Source of the DNA: Chionoecetes opilio
Taxonomy: Eukaryota; Arthropoda; Malacostraca; Decapoda; Majidae
Direction of reading: 5' to 3'
Assembly (NCBI GenBank): GCA_016584305.1
Contig: JACEEZ010022966.1
Coordinates: 50,001 to 114,000, forward strand
DNA length: 64,000 nucleotides
Both the position numbers and the translations under genes were made by a program. Positions 11,629-22,808 of this stretch are shown piece after piece. Position 1 is the first letter of the stretch. The number at the start of each line of letters is the position of its first letter. Under the pieces are notes generated by a model. The model was not told where the DNA came from and ran no database searches. It saw only the letters and a program-made list of their open reading frames with translations.

Positions 11629-12970
11629 TCATTCCTTCTTAGACCTGAAGCAGGGCATGGTCTCTCGGTGGTGGGCCCGAGCCCGGATGAACCCATCTCT
11701 GGCCTGCTGCCCCACCACTGCTGCCGCAGCCTCTGTCACCTGCTTCACGACTCTTTCGGTGCTCTGAGTGTGGATAGAGAACTCCGGAATCTCGTACGGC
11801 TTGACCAGGATCTCCTGGATCTGATCCCCGGACAGTGAACAGGTGAATGCCGGCTCGTGCACCTGGCCAGGCTGCCAGCTGATCAGTGTTTGCAAGCTGG
11901 TAGCTGACAAGTTCAGCTTGAGTGTGATGCAAGGTCTTACACTGGTGTCCCTATACTCCTTGCCAGCCCTCAGCTTCAAAATCTGGGTCACGGCGAACCT
12001 GCGGTCGTCCTCACTCTGACTCGCCATCAGCGAGAGGAGGACACATTCTGAGTGTGCGAACCATGCTCCTGTCCGCACGTAGAAGGTCACAGCTGTTTGG
12101 ACCTTCTTGGGCTGCGACCTCATCACTCTGAGCTGCGTGAGGATGTGCTTGGGGCCGTCCTCTAGTCTGTGGTGAACCTTGATGTCGTAGTAGAGTTTGA
12201 AGTACACCTGCAGGCAGTACTTGACTATGATTTCCAGGGTGTTCAGTTCTTTGCCAGCCAGTCCATGCTTTCTGGTCCACATGTACACGAACGACTGGGC
12301 TGTGGTGAGCCATCTGGAGTGGGACACCTTGCCACACTTGATCTCCTGCAGCTCGGACGGGAGAACGCCCCGCTTCACAGCCTGGACCAGCTGGTAGGAG
12401 ACCTGCTGGTCAGTGGACATGTTGACCAGGATATACTCCGGTATCTCCGTGAGATCTTCACCGCCTGACACTCCTCTGAACTCTTGCGTTGTACTGCATC
12501 TCATTCACGCTGGACAGCAGACTGCACACTGGACCCGTGAAGCCAGTGTCAGATGAGGTAGACCCGTCGATGCTGGTGATAAGGTGGCGCAGGGGCAACT
12601 CGTTTGTGTGCAACACGCATATACTCCAGAAGAGCTTGCGTCCCAGCATCTTCTCCAAATGGGCGTGAGTACCATCCTTCCACCCCGTGTTGGCCCTAGT
12701 TGAGTCACCTTGCAGTACGATCAGTGAGTCGGTGGAGTCGTATGTCACCAGCAGATCATAGAGACCCTGAGCCACCTTGAACGGAGGCTTCTCAGGTGGC
12801 ACCGGGTCCTCTGGTACAAAGTGCCATAGGTACCTTCCAGATGGCTCCTCTGTCACTGACACATGCTCCTCCCTGATCAACCTTGGGTGCAGTTTCCCAT
12901 AGCTGCCGGGCACCATCGCCCTGGTCTTGTCCTTCCTCCCATCGTAACCCAATCCAACTATTTTGGTACC
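11629..12970 (-). pseudogene. Uncharacterised transposase-like protein, C-terminal part, one frameshift
   Basis: Two minus-strand frames, 12458-12952 (upstream) and 11629-12504 (downstream), join by a single frameshift near 12480 to give about 440 residues. The coding sense extends upstream to about 12970 (IVGLGYDGRKDKTRAMV), where the MITE at 12975 cuts it. Landmarks in order: LIVLQGDSTRANTGW, CVLHTNELPLRHLI, SSDTGFTGPV, VSHSRWLTTAQSF, and an end rich in RARAHHRETMPCF. I recognise this as a widespread uncharacterised family in arthropods and cnidarians. The isolated D-S-T and the S-R-W-L-T-T-A motif suggest an RNase H-fold (hAT-like) transposase, but that is inference. Confidence 0.6.
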
Positions 12971-12976
12971 CTGGTT

Positions 12977-13286
12977 AGGGTACGCCGTATAACAAAAATT
13001 CTTTTTGTCAACTTTGGCATGCCAATTTCTTATGCAAAATGAAATTCTAAGACGATTTTATCTCATTCCATTTTTGCATTTGAGCAATTCTTACTATGCA
13101 AAATCGCACTTTAAGCTATGTTTTGCATATAAATATATAAGTCCATTTTTGCATAGCAAGAAGTGCTCAAACCAAAAAGTTTAATTGAACAAACCACCCT
13201 TAATATTCAATTTTACATAAGAAAACACCCTGCCAAATTCGAAATAATCTATATTTCACTTTTCATTGGACCTACGGCGTACCCTA
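12977..13286. mobile_element. 310-bp MITE with AGGGTACGCCGTA terminal inverted repeats
   Basis: AGGGTACGCCGTA at 12977 is matched by TACGGCGTACCCT ending at 13285, flanked by TTA on the left and TAA/TA on the right. No coding capacity. A TA or TTA duplication would fit a Tc1/mariner- or Harbinger-type MITE; I cannot choose. The truncated sibling is at 11312. Confidence 0.8.
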
Positions 13287-13719
13287 ATGAATAATCATTA
13301 TTGCAAAGTTTACACTGTGCAATATCACTAGAGATAATCTCGAAATAATCCGAAACCACACTGTTGTGACTGGACGTCATTACGCAGTAGGTTGCTGCAA
13401 CACTGTTCTCTTTCAAAGAAAGATGATTGTGCTCGTGGGTGACAGAGAAGATGCTTAATTACTGCAGTATGGCGCACGAGGCAATGAGTTGAGTTTAGTC
13501 ACATTGACCTTGAGAGTAGCTGCTGCTATACTCTGTTGTAGGGTGGAGGATGGAGTTAGTGTTCAAGGGACTATGATCTTGGCTAGCAGTACGCCTCCTC
13601 ACCCCATTCTTTTAACTAACGCTCGGCTAAACTTTAAATTAGGTATGTTGTATATGTTTGCTTGTGTAATATTATGTTCACTTGTATTTTTTTTTTTTTT
13701 TTTTTTTTAAGTTTATTGA
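13287..13719. other. Unassigned spacer with a poly-T run
   Basis: No recognisable gene. Contains a T run of about 23 (13688-13710), possibly a retroposed poly(A) on the minus strand, with no identifiable parent. Confidence 0.5.
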
Positions 13720-13812
13720 TTTGGGCAAAATATTCGCATATTCGCAAACGATTACGAGTGGGAGTGCGAATGCGAATGCGCATGCGAATATTGAAAAAAT
13801 ATGCGGATATTC
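13720..13812. repeat. Second GCGAAT-rich stretch, split by the 13825-15737 insertion
   Basis: AATATTCGCATATTCGC, then TGCGAATGCGAATGCG and ATATGCGGATATTCGC. The hexamers resume at 15738-15760 (GCTAATGCGAATGCG) after the RTE-like insertion. Probably the other end of the element starting at 11010. Confidence 0.6.
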
Positions 13813-13824
13813 GCAATTGCTAAT

Positions 13825-15737
13825 CAATCAATCAATCATTGGGGGCATACGCCGGGGGGCGCGTCGCCTCGCCCACCCTACGACGCCACTCCCGGGGGTC
13901 ACCACGCGCGAGTTCCCATGCAGGCTCCTTTCCCATACCAAGCAGCTCTCGACAAGAAACATCAACTTGCCCCAGCCACGAGCCTTGTGGGCGCCCCCTT
14001 GGCCTCCTCCACGCCGGATTGTCTCTTACAGATACAACCCGATGGGAAGGATCGGTTTCAGGGTAGCGTGCCACATGCCCATATAGCCGAAGTTGGCGCT
14101 GACGGACTATGCAGGTGATAGGCCTCGATTCAGTCTCACGGTGCAATCGCTGATTTGACACGTAATCATCCCAGCGATACCCCATGATTCTGCGAAGACA
14201 CTTATTACCAAAGGCATTGATTCGTCTCTTCAAGTCACTATTTAGTGTCCATGTCTCACAACCATAGAGTAAGAAAGGGATCACAAGCGACTTGAAGATC
14301 CGGATCTTTGTCCTCCTGCACAGGTACCGACAACGCCAAATACTCCCGCTGAGCGAGTCCATAACACCGTGGGCTATGCCAATCCGTCGTAAGACTTCTT
14401 GACGTGACCCGCCGTCATTATGGACTGCGCTACCAAGGTATGTAAAACTTTCCAAGATCTCAATGTCCTCGCCACACGCATGAACAGACTGTACTGCTTC
14501 ATTTAGTAAGTCTCCAAATACCTGGACCTTGGTCTTGAGCCAGGAGACCTCAAGTCCCAAAGGCTTTGCCTCCTCGTGCAGCGCCTCGAGAGCCATCACC
14601 AGGACCTCCAGCGACTCAGCAAAGATTACTGCATCATCGGCAAAAACAAGATCAGTGATCTTGGTGTTGCCGACGGATGCTCCAACAATCACTTTGATCT
14701 ACAACCTTGTCCAATACCCAGTCCATACAAGCGTTGAAAAGTGATGGGGCAAGGACGCACCCCTGCCTCACTGCTGTATTCACAGGAAAGAAGCTGGATA
14801 CACCTGCCCCACAATTCACAGCACTCTCAGTCCCAGAATACAGACCAGTTATCAAACCAATAGTCCTTGCAGGAATCCCTCGAAGTCGCAGAAGATCCCA
14901 GAGTGACTCACGATGCACTGAATCAAACGCCTTCTTGAGATCAACATAGGCTGCAAGCATCCCCTGTCGAAACTCACGTCGGCGTTCCACCAGGACACGA
15001 AGCGCTAGGATACGGTCCGTTGTTGACTTACCAGGCGTGAACCCAGACTGCTGAGGTCTCTGATGCTTCACCAGATGACTGCGAATTCGTGTCAGCAATA
15101 GATGGGCAAGCACCTTGCCTGGTACGCTGAGCAGTGTAATACCGCGGTAATTGTTGCAGTCCTAACGGTCCCCTTTCCCTTTCCAGATAGGGACGACCAG
15201 CCCCCTTTTCCAGTCAGGAGGAATGGTACCTGATTGCCACACGGCAGTCAGGACAGCATGCAACCCGCGGATCATGGCCTCACCCCCAGCTTTGAGGAGC
15301 TCCGCACTGATATTACAAACACCAGCTGCCTTTCCACCCTTCAACTTTGCTACAGCCTCTCTGACTTCGTCAAGAGAGGGTGCGGTTTCGTCAATGGGAG
15401 GATCGGCATCCACTGCCTGTAACCCAGTGGTGTGAAGCTGCTCAGTTGGAGGGTCCACCGTGAACAACTGCCCAAAGTACTCAGCCCAACGAGCCATCTG
15501 CCCATCCATGTCCTACACGAGGCGCCCATCTGCTGTTCGAATAGCACTCGCCCGAGAAGGAGACTTGGAACGGAGCTTCTTCAGGGCTCGGTAGGCGGGT
15601 CGGAGGTCATTAGCGTTCAAATGACCCTCGACATCCTCAGCGAGACTCCTGACATACCTCTCCTTGTCTCTCCTTAGGAGGGTTCTAGTCCGGCGTGACA
15701 GAGGCCTGTGCTGGTCCCTGTGCTGGTCCCGGTGCTA
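13825..15737 (-). mobile_element. 5'-truncated RTE-like LINE with 12-bp target duplication
   Basis: GCAATTGCTAAT is present at 13813-13824 and 15738-15749, flanking the insertion exactly. The minus-strand element ends in a (GATT)n tail (13825-13838), a tetranucleotide tail as in RTE and related LINEs. It starts at 15737 inside the pre-reverse-transcriptase region, so the endonuclease is lost through 5' truncation. It landed in the GCGAAT-rich element end. Confidence 0.92.
13832..15509 (-). pseudogene. Reverse transcriptase of the RTE-like LINE
   Basis: Three minus-strand frames cover one protein: 15162-15509 (DEVREAVAKLKGGKAAG, thumb-side start of the RT), 14652-15113 (QSGFTPGKSTTDRI; motif A AYVDLKKAFDSVHRE; motif B VRQGCVLAPSLFNACMDW) and 13832-14692 (motif C VFADDAVIFAES, then GCETWTL and LRLYGHVAR near the C-terminus). 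It would copy the element RNA at the target site. Frame breaks near 14670 and 15140 inactivate it. The GCETWTL and GHVAR tail favours RTE-type LINEs. Confidence 0.9.
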
Positions 15738-15767
15738 GCAATTGCTAATGCGAATGCGTATATTATC

Positions 15768-16073
<306 letters not shown>

Positions 16074-16103
16074 CTTTTTTAATTTATGAATGCATATACT
16101 TTC

Positions 16104-16229
16104 AGGACCTAGTGATCCATACGTACAGGTGGTTGATACAGGAGTCTCTGAAATGCCTGTAGAGATCATCTTTGATGAGGTTGGTTGTGTTCTCAGTCCT
16201 GGACAATCTATACAGGTTCGCTCGTAAAA
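16104..16229 (+). other. Possible terminal exon of an unknown host gene
   Basis: ATACTTTCAG ends at 16103, a good splice-acceptor context. The frame after it reads [16 protein letters not shown] and [21 protein letters not shown], then stop. No family recognised. The following 1.2 kb is AT-rich and gene-free with AATAAA at 17397-17402, which would fit a 3' UTR. It is short and could be chance or a transposon relic. Confidence 0.25.
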
Positions 16230-17960
16230 TCGCTCCTGCTTCTGCTCCTGCTGAGGGGGTACCCTCTAGCTTACCACTTGGTGGTGATTATCATAGTTTG
16301 GTGAGTAGTGACACAGGTAATTCCATCGCCTACTAGAGTCTAGACGACATAAAGCTCGGGCTGTCCCTACTACAGAGAGGGGGTTACAGTCCAAATGCTT
16401 GAAACTTAAGTAGATATAAGGACTTTTCTTGCAGACATTAGGGACACATTACGTTTACTAAACAACAATCTTAGTAGTATTGTCAGTTATATTAAAAGCT
16501 CATCCCAGTCTAAGTAATGATACTTTAGTATAAAGATTTTGGCCACTAATATTATTTGTTTTATTACACTGTATATATTTACTAGTAGCACTGTAAGTTC
16601 ATTTGATGTAATTGCTGTAACAAGTTGCAATATCTACGTATAACGATTCTATGATTACTGTTTTTACCTAATCTAAGATTACACCTAAACAGTACTTCCA
16701 CAAGTTATTCAAATCATAAGACTTAGCTATTGCATCTACTCACTAGTTCAAGATTGACATTACGTATGGTCTTTTGCATTTGATTTTAAGGTTTAGTTAC
16801 TAGCTAGGTGAGGTTTAATTATGTTGAGGTTAGTCACTAACATGTTGTAATTTTTCTTTGAGTTGTATAAAATAGATGTGCGTATACGTATTTATCAACC
16901 CTATCTTCTATGTTTGATAAATCTATAATGTATAACATGATCTTACACAAACTATGATAATGCTTTAGTTTCAGCGTTATGGCCTATACTACTTATTTTT
17001 CAAGCTTGCATCTGAAGCTTAGCAAACTTATGTTACAGGGTGTTAGACTAGCTATCGATGAGATAGGCTTAATTTTTTCATTTTTTGCTGTACCATTTGC
17101 AGGTAGTATTAGTTTGTAATCAATTACAATGTGCACTAACATACATTAACTACCTTAGAAATAAAAGTCCCCCCCCCCCCCTAGTGGTTGGTTGTTTGGC
17201 TTGTGAAGGTATTGAAGGATTTGATTACAAATTATTTTCTCTTTGAAAGCAAATCTGCTACCCTTGCGCAATAATTACTTGGCTTCAGATGCAGCTTTAT
17301 ATTGGATTGAATATGGACCTTAAAAGAAAGTATATGTAGATGTCTACCTCAGAAGGAACAAGTACAAAATACAAATTAATATTTTACAATATTTTCAATA
17401 AATGTTATTATATGAACATACTTGGTCATCTTTAAAATGTTATGCCTTCTATATTATATGATGCACAAACCCCTCCTTGTAGGGAAACCAATGTAAATTT
17501 ATACTTTACGCAAAAATGCAAGAATTTAAGAAATAGATATTCAAAATCACTTCAGCGAATAATATAAAATAATGCCTTTGCAATATGCACTCATAGACTT
17601 GATTAGATTTTTGCCTTAGAATCATCGGGCAAATAGATAAAATCACAAACTACATACACTAAATACTGTGATATTGTCAAACAAACATATGAGGATTATT
17701 TTTAGCAATTCCTATGTCCAACAACTCGATGATAATCTCGGAATCTGTACAGTCGTCCTGCCATTACCAAGTACCAGGCGGAAATATAGTTACTGTATTA
17801 AATGAAGCATGATTACTTCCAAAAATAAAGATATATTTTTGGTTTTTTTTTTCCATGTGCCATTTATTATTAAAAGACAGATTAAGAAAAGAAAACATAT
17901 CAGTATATTAAGTACGACAACTTCCGCGCCCGCGGCACCAAAACAATTTCTTTCTTCTAC
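16230..17960. other. AT-rich spacer without genes; AATAAA at 17397
   Basis: No coding signal beyond chance frames. One C-run (17167-17180) and an AATAAA hexamer at 17397-17402. Could be a 3' UTR of the candidate exon at 16104 plus intergenic DNA. Confidence 0.4.
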
Positions 17961-17965
17961 TTGAG

Positions 17966-18116
17966 GCGTTTTCTGCGGGGAGCAAGTGAAATTTCGCTTG
18001 CAAGCGAAAAAATTCGATTGCTCAAATTTCGCTTGCTGTTCAATCATCCAGGGAAGATGATTGCCTGACCCGCAATAATTTGCTGCGGCAGCAAGCGAAA
18101 TGTTTGTTTGGGCACT
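17966..18116. repeat. CGTTTTCTGCGGGG / TTTCGCTTGCAAGCGAAA repeat, copy 1
   Basis: GCGTTTTCTGCGGGGAGCAA is followed by the palindrome TTTCGCTTGCAAGCGAAA and more AAGCGAAAT or TTTCGCTTGC units ending near 18100. It shares its start and palindrome with 18817-18906. Confidence 0.6.
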
Positions 18117-18239
18117 GTCGCGTTCGGCTGACGTGGCGGTGGTTTGTGCTTTAATAAAATGTGACAGTAGTGTACTTTAGTTAAAATCAATCACTCCTTC
18201 TTATTTTAATATCTTATTCTATAATCTTGAATCAGGTAA

Positions 18240-18436
18240 GTGAGGTTGCGGCGTGTAATTAAGGATAAAATAACCGGCACATCTTTACATATTCCTATAT
18301 ATACATTCAAACAGTCTTTACACACACAACACTGTGTACAGCCTCCGTCGGCCATCTTCCATCATCCTGTCCACTTGTGCATTCCTCTGTTCCAAGCTTC
18401 TGTGCTGCTTTATTGACAATATGAGCGTCACTTTTA
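18240..18436 (+). promoter_or_regulatory. Promoter-like stretch and possible first exon
   Basis: A TATATATACA box near 18296 is followed about 125 bp later by ATG at 18421 and, after ATGAGCGTCACTTTTAG, by GTAAGAAC, a consensus-like splice donor. This could be a host first exon reading MSVTF then donor. There is nothing else to support it, and such combinations occur by chance. Confidence 0.2.
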
Positions 18437-18483
18437 GGTAAGAACATAGAACTGATCCAGCATAAAATCACTCGAGAAACTTT

Positions 18484-18747
18484 GGCCCGTACCGAGAGTC
18501 ATGATGAAGGTCGAGCGACGAACGACGAACGACAGAGGAAGGGTAGCGTAAAAGGGATATTTTTCGGAACCAAGAGCAGCGACGACGGTCGACGGTCGAA
18601 GGTCGGCACGAAGACACGGAGGCAACAGTGTCTTCGTGCCGACCTTCGTCGCTGCTCTTGGTTCCGAAAAATATCCCTTTTACACTACCCTTCCTCTGTC
18701 GTTCGTCGTTCGTCGCTCGACCTTCATCATGGCTCTCGGTACGGGCC
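18484..18747. repeat. 264-bp near-perfect palindrome
   Basis: GGCCCGTACCGAGAG at 18484 pairs with CTCTCGGTACGGGCC ending at 18747, and arms of about 120 bp match throughout (GGTCGAGCGACGAACGACGA, GATATTTTTCGGAACCAAGA, GGTCGGCACGAAGACAC) around a loop of about 10 nt. The left arm has about 14 extra bases (CGGTCGACGGTCGA). Open frames on either strand here are mirror images of one another, so not genes. Confidence 0.95.
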
Positions 18748-18816
18748 TTTGGTCCGCCGCCATGTTTTGTTTACATCTCAGCCGCCGCCCTGCCATCTCA
18801 GGAGCAAGCGACGGAA

Positions 18817-18906
18817 ACGTTTTCTGCGGGGAACAGCAAGAGGAAAGTGACCGCTTGCAAGCGAATTTTTTTCGCTTGCAAGCGAAATCCCCCGCAGAAA
18901 ACGCTT
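18817..18906. mobile_element. 90-bp palindromic MITE with CGTTTTCTGCGGGG ends
   Basis: CGTTTTCTGCGGGG near 18818 and its inverse CCCCGCAGAAAACG near 18891-18904 bracket two copies of a CGCTTGCAAGCGAA palindrome. No coding. Related to 17966-18116. Confidence 0.7.
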
Positions 18907-19217
18907 TTGGTTCGTTTTTCAGTGATGGAAATCTGGACCAACCCTTCAACCCTTTCATATGTGGGTACTTGTTGAGTTTTTTTCCTTGAAGAAGACTTGC
19001 AATCGGCAACGGCACACACAAACACAGTCATATTCGCCGCGCCAACAGGGTCTGTTATTGTTTGTACTGTAGTCGTGCGCTGGTAGCAGTGGCAGGGCCA
19101 GACACAGGCAGGTTAAAAAGGTGGAGGTGGCATGCCGCACGTTCCCAGTGTTATCGGGTGAATCCGATCGCCTCGCCCCAATGCGGGGAGATTGAATCAA
19201 AACATTCTAATTTCAGA
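18907..19217. other. Unassigned spacer
   Basis: No feature recognised beyond chance frames. A short GC-rich hairpin (CCCCAATGCGGGG) lies near 19175. Confidence 0.4.
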
Positions 19218-21530
19218 AAGACCAATTATGCAGGATGAAGAAGACGCCTGGAGGTTATTAATAAGAGGTGTGGGATGGAGGGGAAGAAATTTTCCCAGGG
19301 TAAGGACAGGGCGAAGACAGCTGGAAAGGCCCATTATGAAGGATTAGGAAGGCACCTGGAGGTAATTAGAGCGGTTAGACAGGGAAGTGAGGTCGGGGAT
19401 GAGGAGGTAATTAGAGAGGTTAGAAATGGAAGTGAGGTAGGGGCTGAGGAGGATTATACCTCATTTGTAAGGAATATAATTGACGGACAGAAAAAAAATA
19501 TTCCTTATAGGGAAATAAGGTCCAGAAAGAGTGATCCAAAATGGATGACCACCAATTTAAAACACAACATTGGAGTAAAAAGAAACATTTATTTAAGGTT
19601 CAAGGCATGATTGGTAAACAAAGAACAGTATAACGTGATGGCGAGGACAGTGAAGAAATTAACTCGAGTTGCTAAGAACAATTATGAGATTAAAGTAGCA
19701 GGACAGGCGAAAAGGGACCCAAAGGGGTTCTATCAGGTATATAAAACAAAGACAAGGGAATTAGTTGGGCCGTTAAGGTCAGGACAGGGGGAGGTCTTAA
19801 ATACGGATGAGGATATGTGTAAAAATCTAAATGATTATTTCTTAAGTGTTTTTACGGAGGAGGATACACAGACGATACCTGATAGTGAACAGATGTTCAA
19901 AGGAAGCGATGAGGAGAAACTCAAAGATATTGTGATAACTAGGGAAATGGTGGAAGAGGGTATAGATAAAATGAAATTTTTTAAATCGCCAGGACCAGAT
20001 GAAGTGTATCCCAGGGTATTAAAGGAATGCAAGGAGGTTGTTAGTGAGTCGTTAGTGCACATTTTTAGGAAATCGGTTGAGATAGGCGATGTGCCATTAT
20101 TGTGGAGGAAAGGAAATGTTGTTCCCATATTTAAGAAGGGTGACAGAGGACTAAAGTCAAATTATCGACCCGTAAGTCTAACATCTGTGGTGGGTAAATT
20201 ATTGGAATATATTATTGCAAAAAACAGTAGAGAGCACTTAGATAGACATAGTTTGATCAATGATTCACAACATGGATTCACCAAGGGTAGGTCATGTCTC
20301 ACCAATTTATTGAGTTTTTATAGGAAAGTTTATGAGACGGCAGATAATGATAAGGATTATGATATAATATATCTGGACTTTAGTAAGGCATTTGACAAAG
20401 TACCACACGAGCGACTCTTAAATAAGGTTAGGGCTCATGGAATAGATGGGAAGGTTCTTCATTGGATCAGAGCTTGGCTAAGTAATAGGCAACAAAGGGT
20501 TACAATTAATGGTTCTAAATCTGAATGGGGACTGGTGACAAGTGGAGTTCCACAAGGGTCTGTTTTGGGTCCATTACTATTTTTGATTTACATCAACGAC
20601 TTGGAAAGTGGGATTAGCAGTGATATCAGCAAGTTTGCTGATGATACTAAGGTAGGTAGGATTATTCGATCACAGTCTGATGTAAACATATTGCAGGGAG
20701 ACTTAGATAAACTTAACGAGTGGGCAGTCAGATGGCAGATGGAATTTAATATTGATAAATGCAGCGTTATGAATGTTGGTAGAAAAAAACCCTGTTAATA
20801 AATACACCATAAGCAATGTATCGCTGAAAAGATCAGAAGGTGAAAAAGATCTTGGATTGAGGGTGAGCCCAGACCTCCGACCTAGGAAACAATGTATTGA
20901 GGCCAGAAATAGAGCTAATAGAGTATTAAGATTTATTACCAGAAGTGTTAAAAGTAGAAGTGCGGAAGTTATTCTAAAGATTTATCTGGCTCTAGTCAGG
21001 CCTCACTTAGACTATGCGGTTCAGTTTTGGTCTCCATATTACAGGATGGATATAGCCTTGTTAGAAACAGTGCAGAGAAGGATGACCAACATGATACAAG
21101 GGATGCGTAACTTTAGTTATGAGAAGAGATTGAAGTTATTAAAATTACACTCACTCGAGAGACGCAGAGTAAGTGGCGAACTGATAGAAGTTTTTAAGTG
21201 GATAAAAGGATTTAATAAAGGAGAGGTAGGAAAAGTTCTTACGGCTTTTAACCAGGGTTGAACAAGAAGTAACGGATTCAAGCTGGAAAAGCGCCGATTT
21301 AGAAAGGAAATAGGGAAAAACTGGTTCACAAATAGGGTGGTGAATGAATGGAATGGTCTCAGTAGACAGGTAGTTAGTGCGGAGTCATTAGGGAGCTTTA
21401 AAGAGGGGCTGGATAGGTTCATGGATGGGGATGAAAGGTGGATGTAGGTAGTGTTAGGTGACAGGAACTACCACGTGTAGGCCTCGCGGCCTCTTGTAGC
21501 TTCCTTATTTTCTTATGTTCTTATGTTCTA
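19218..21530 (+). mobile_element. 5'-truncated CR1-like LINE
   Basis: The element starts inside ORF2 before the reverse transcriptase and ends with the 3' tail CCTCTTGTAGCTTCCTTATT followed by repeated TTCTTATG units near 21495-21530. The same tail is at 1420. It is the best preserved retrotransposon here, with a 395-codon open stretch, so it is probably fairly young. I could not identify a target duplication. Confidence 0.88.
19275..21447 (+). pseudogene. CR1 ORF2 reverse transcriptase, broken by a stop and a frameshift
   Basis: Frame 19275-19610 gives the linker region (FVRNIIDGQKKNIPYREIR). The frame from 19611 (395 codons) carries the RT: FKSPGPDEVYPRVLKECKE, NYRPVSLTSVVGKLLE, QHGFTKGRSCLTNL, motif A YLDFSKAFDKVPHERLL, motif B GVPQGSVLGPLLFLIYINDL, motif C FADDTK. 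A frameshift near 20780 leads into 20773-21261 (ALVRPHLDYAVQFWSPY, ETVQRRMTNMIQG, the conserved C-terminal tail); a stop at 21259 separates the last residues, which end near 21447. It is missing the endonuclease. The F-A-D-D-T-K box and the tail identify CR1-type LINEs. Confidence 0.92.
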
Positions 21531-22382
21531 ACATTGCTATTTCACTGTCGACTCATTGCACTTTACGGCTTTCTATCTAATAGATACACAATGGGGGGGC
21601 GGGGTTGCGGAGCGCGGTGCTTCACCCAGACCTATAGAGGCAACATGCCGCCCCCTCTTATATAACCTACATGGCCACACAGGGTGCGGAGGTGGGAGGG
21701 GTTTCCGTTGAATGATTTGAGTACACTTTTAATACGATAACAAGATATTTTCATTTATTCTGCTTGGTTGCAATTTGCTGCAATATTTACAATATTTCTA
21801 TATACGTCTTATTGCGATCAGTCCATCCGAAGTCATCGTAGGCAGATTTTTGTGTATGTGTGTTTCCCCAACAAGAATTCTGTTATATTGTGTCTATTAA
21901 TGGTCAAAAAAATATTTCCATATTTTGTAAACCTACATTTTTCAAGCAGTTACTTGACAGTAACTGATGGATGCTTGGTTGCTCGTAACTAAATATAAAA
22001 ATAATGTAGAACAGGTAACTTGTACAGAACTGCTTCCGCCCCTGGTAACACAAATTTGGTCCCGCGTAAGAGTTTGTACCAGAATGACGGAGTTGTTGAA
22101 CGTAGGAATTATGAGGGCTTGACCAAAAATAGAGATTAAAAGTGATTTATGAAACATGCTAGCCTAGAAAACCTGTGCAACCAGAGACTAGAGAAAGGAA
22201 AATGTATGTGATATTGGGCTAGCAGACAATATTTTGAAGAAAAAAAATTGATTACGTGCTAATTTGGTACTCTAAAAATTAAAATGTATGTTTTTTTTAT
22301 TATCAAGAAAAACCCATTATCATTTTGTTTTAAAATGAGCATTGAAGGATATGTTTCTTCAAGAAAAATACCTCAGAACAAA
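21531..22382. other. Unassigned spacer
   Basis: GC-rich patch near 21590-21720, otherwise AT-rich. No gene recognised. The last part may be the flank of the HARBI1 element. Confidence 0.4.
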
Positions 22383-22808
22383 TTATGTTTTACGTGCATT
22401 CCCAGATGCATGCATATCACCACCAACTATGTTGTGTTGAACAGGTTCATCATCTACAGTAATTGTACTGTAACAGCTTTGTAATTGTTCTTCCAGTGGT
22501 ATATTGCGCCTGACACACCAGTTATAGAGGAGCATGCAAACCAAAAGTACATTTGCATACTTAGTGGGATTGTAGAACTGAAGGGCTCCACCTAACTTAT
22601 GGAGACATCTAAATCTTGATTTAAGGATGCTGCAAGTTTGTTCCACAACAGATCGGGTCCTCGTGTGACTCCTGTTGTAGTTCTCCCCTGGTTGCGCGGT
22701 GGGATATGCAAAAGGTGTAAGATGTGGATCCAGAGAATATCCACTGTTACCTAAGATGATAAACTTCTGCTGTTTATTTTCAATCAAGGAAGAATATGGT
22801 GTACCCAC
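22383..22808 (-). pseudogene. C-terminal fragment of a PIF/Harbinger transposase (HARBI1-like nuclease)
   Basis: The 141-codon minus-strand frame reads FIILGNSGYSLDPHLTPFAY, then YNRSHTRTRSVVEQTCSILK and RFRCLHKLGG. D/N-S-G-Y followed by Y-N-x-x-H-x-x-T-R-x-x-V-E-x-x-x-x-x-L-K-x-R-F is the end of the DDE domain of HARBI1-type transposases, with E as the third catalytic residue. The usual D of GDSGY is N here. Upstream the frame is lost at 22808; the sequence just before could be a splice acceptor. The last residues end in a stop at 22383. About a third of the protein is present. Confidence 0.85.

Noticed and set aside
11312..13125. Direct repeats of about 145 bp flanking the 11629-12970 gene, like LTRs
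   Set aside because: The right copy is part of a 310-bp MITE with its own inverted ends, and the left is a truncated copy of the same MITE; no TG...CA ends, primer site or retroelement genes.
18482..18989. Overlapping frames of 60-122 codons on both strands
   Set aside because: They lie in the 264-bp palindrome and the adjacent MITE and mirror each other; no conserved domain.
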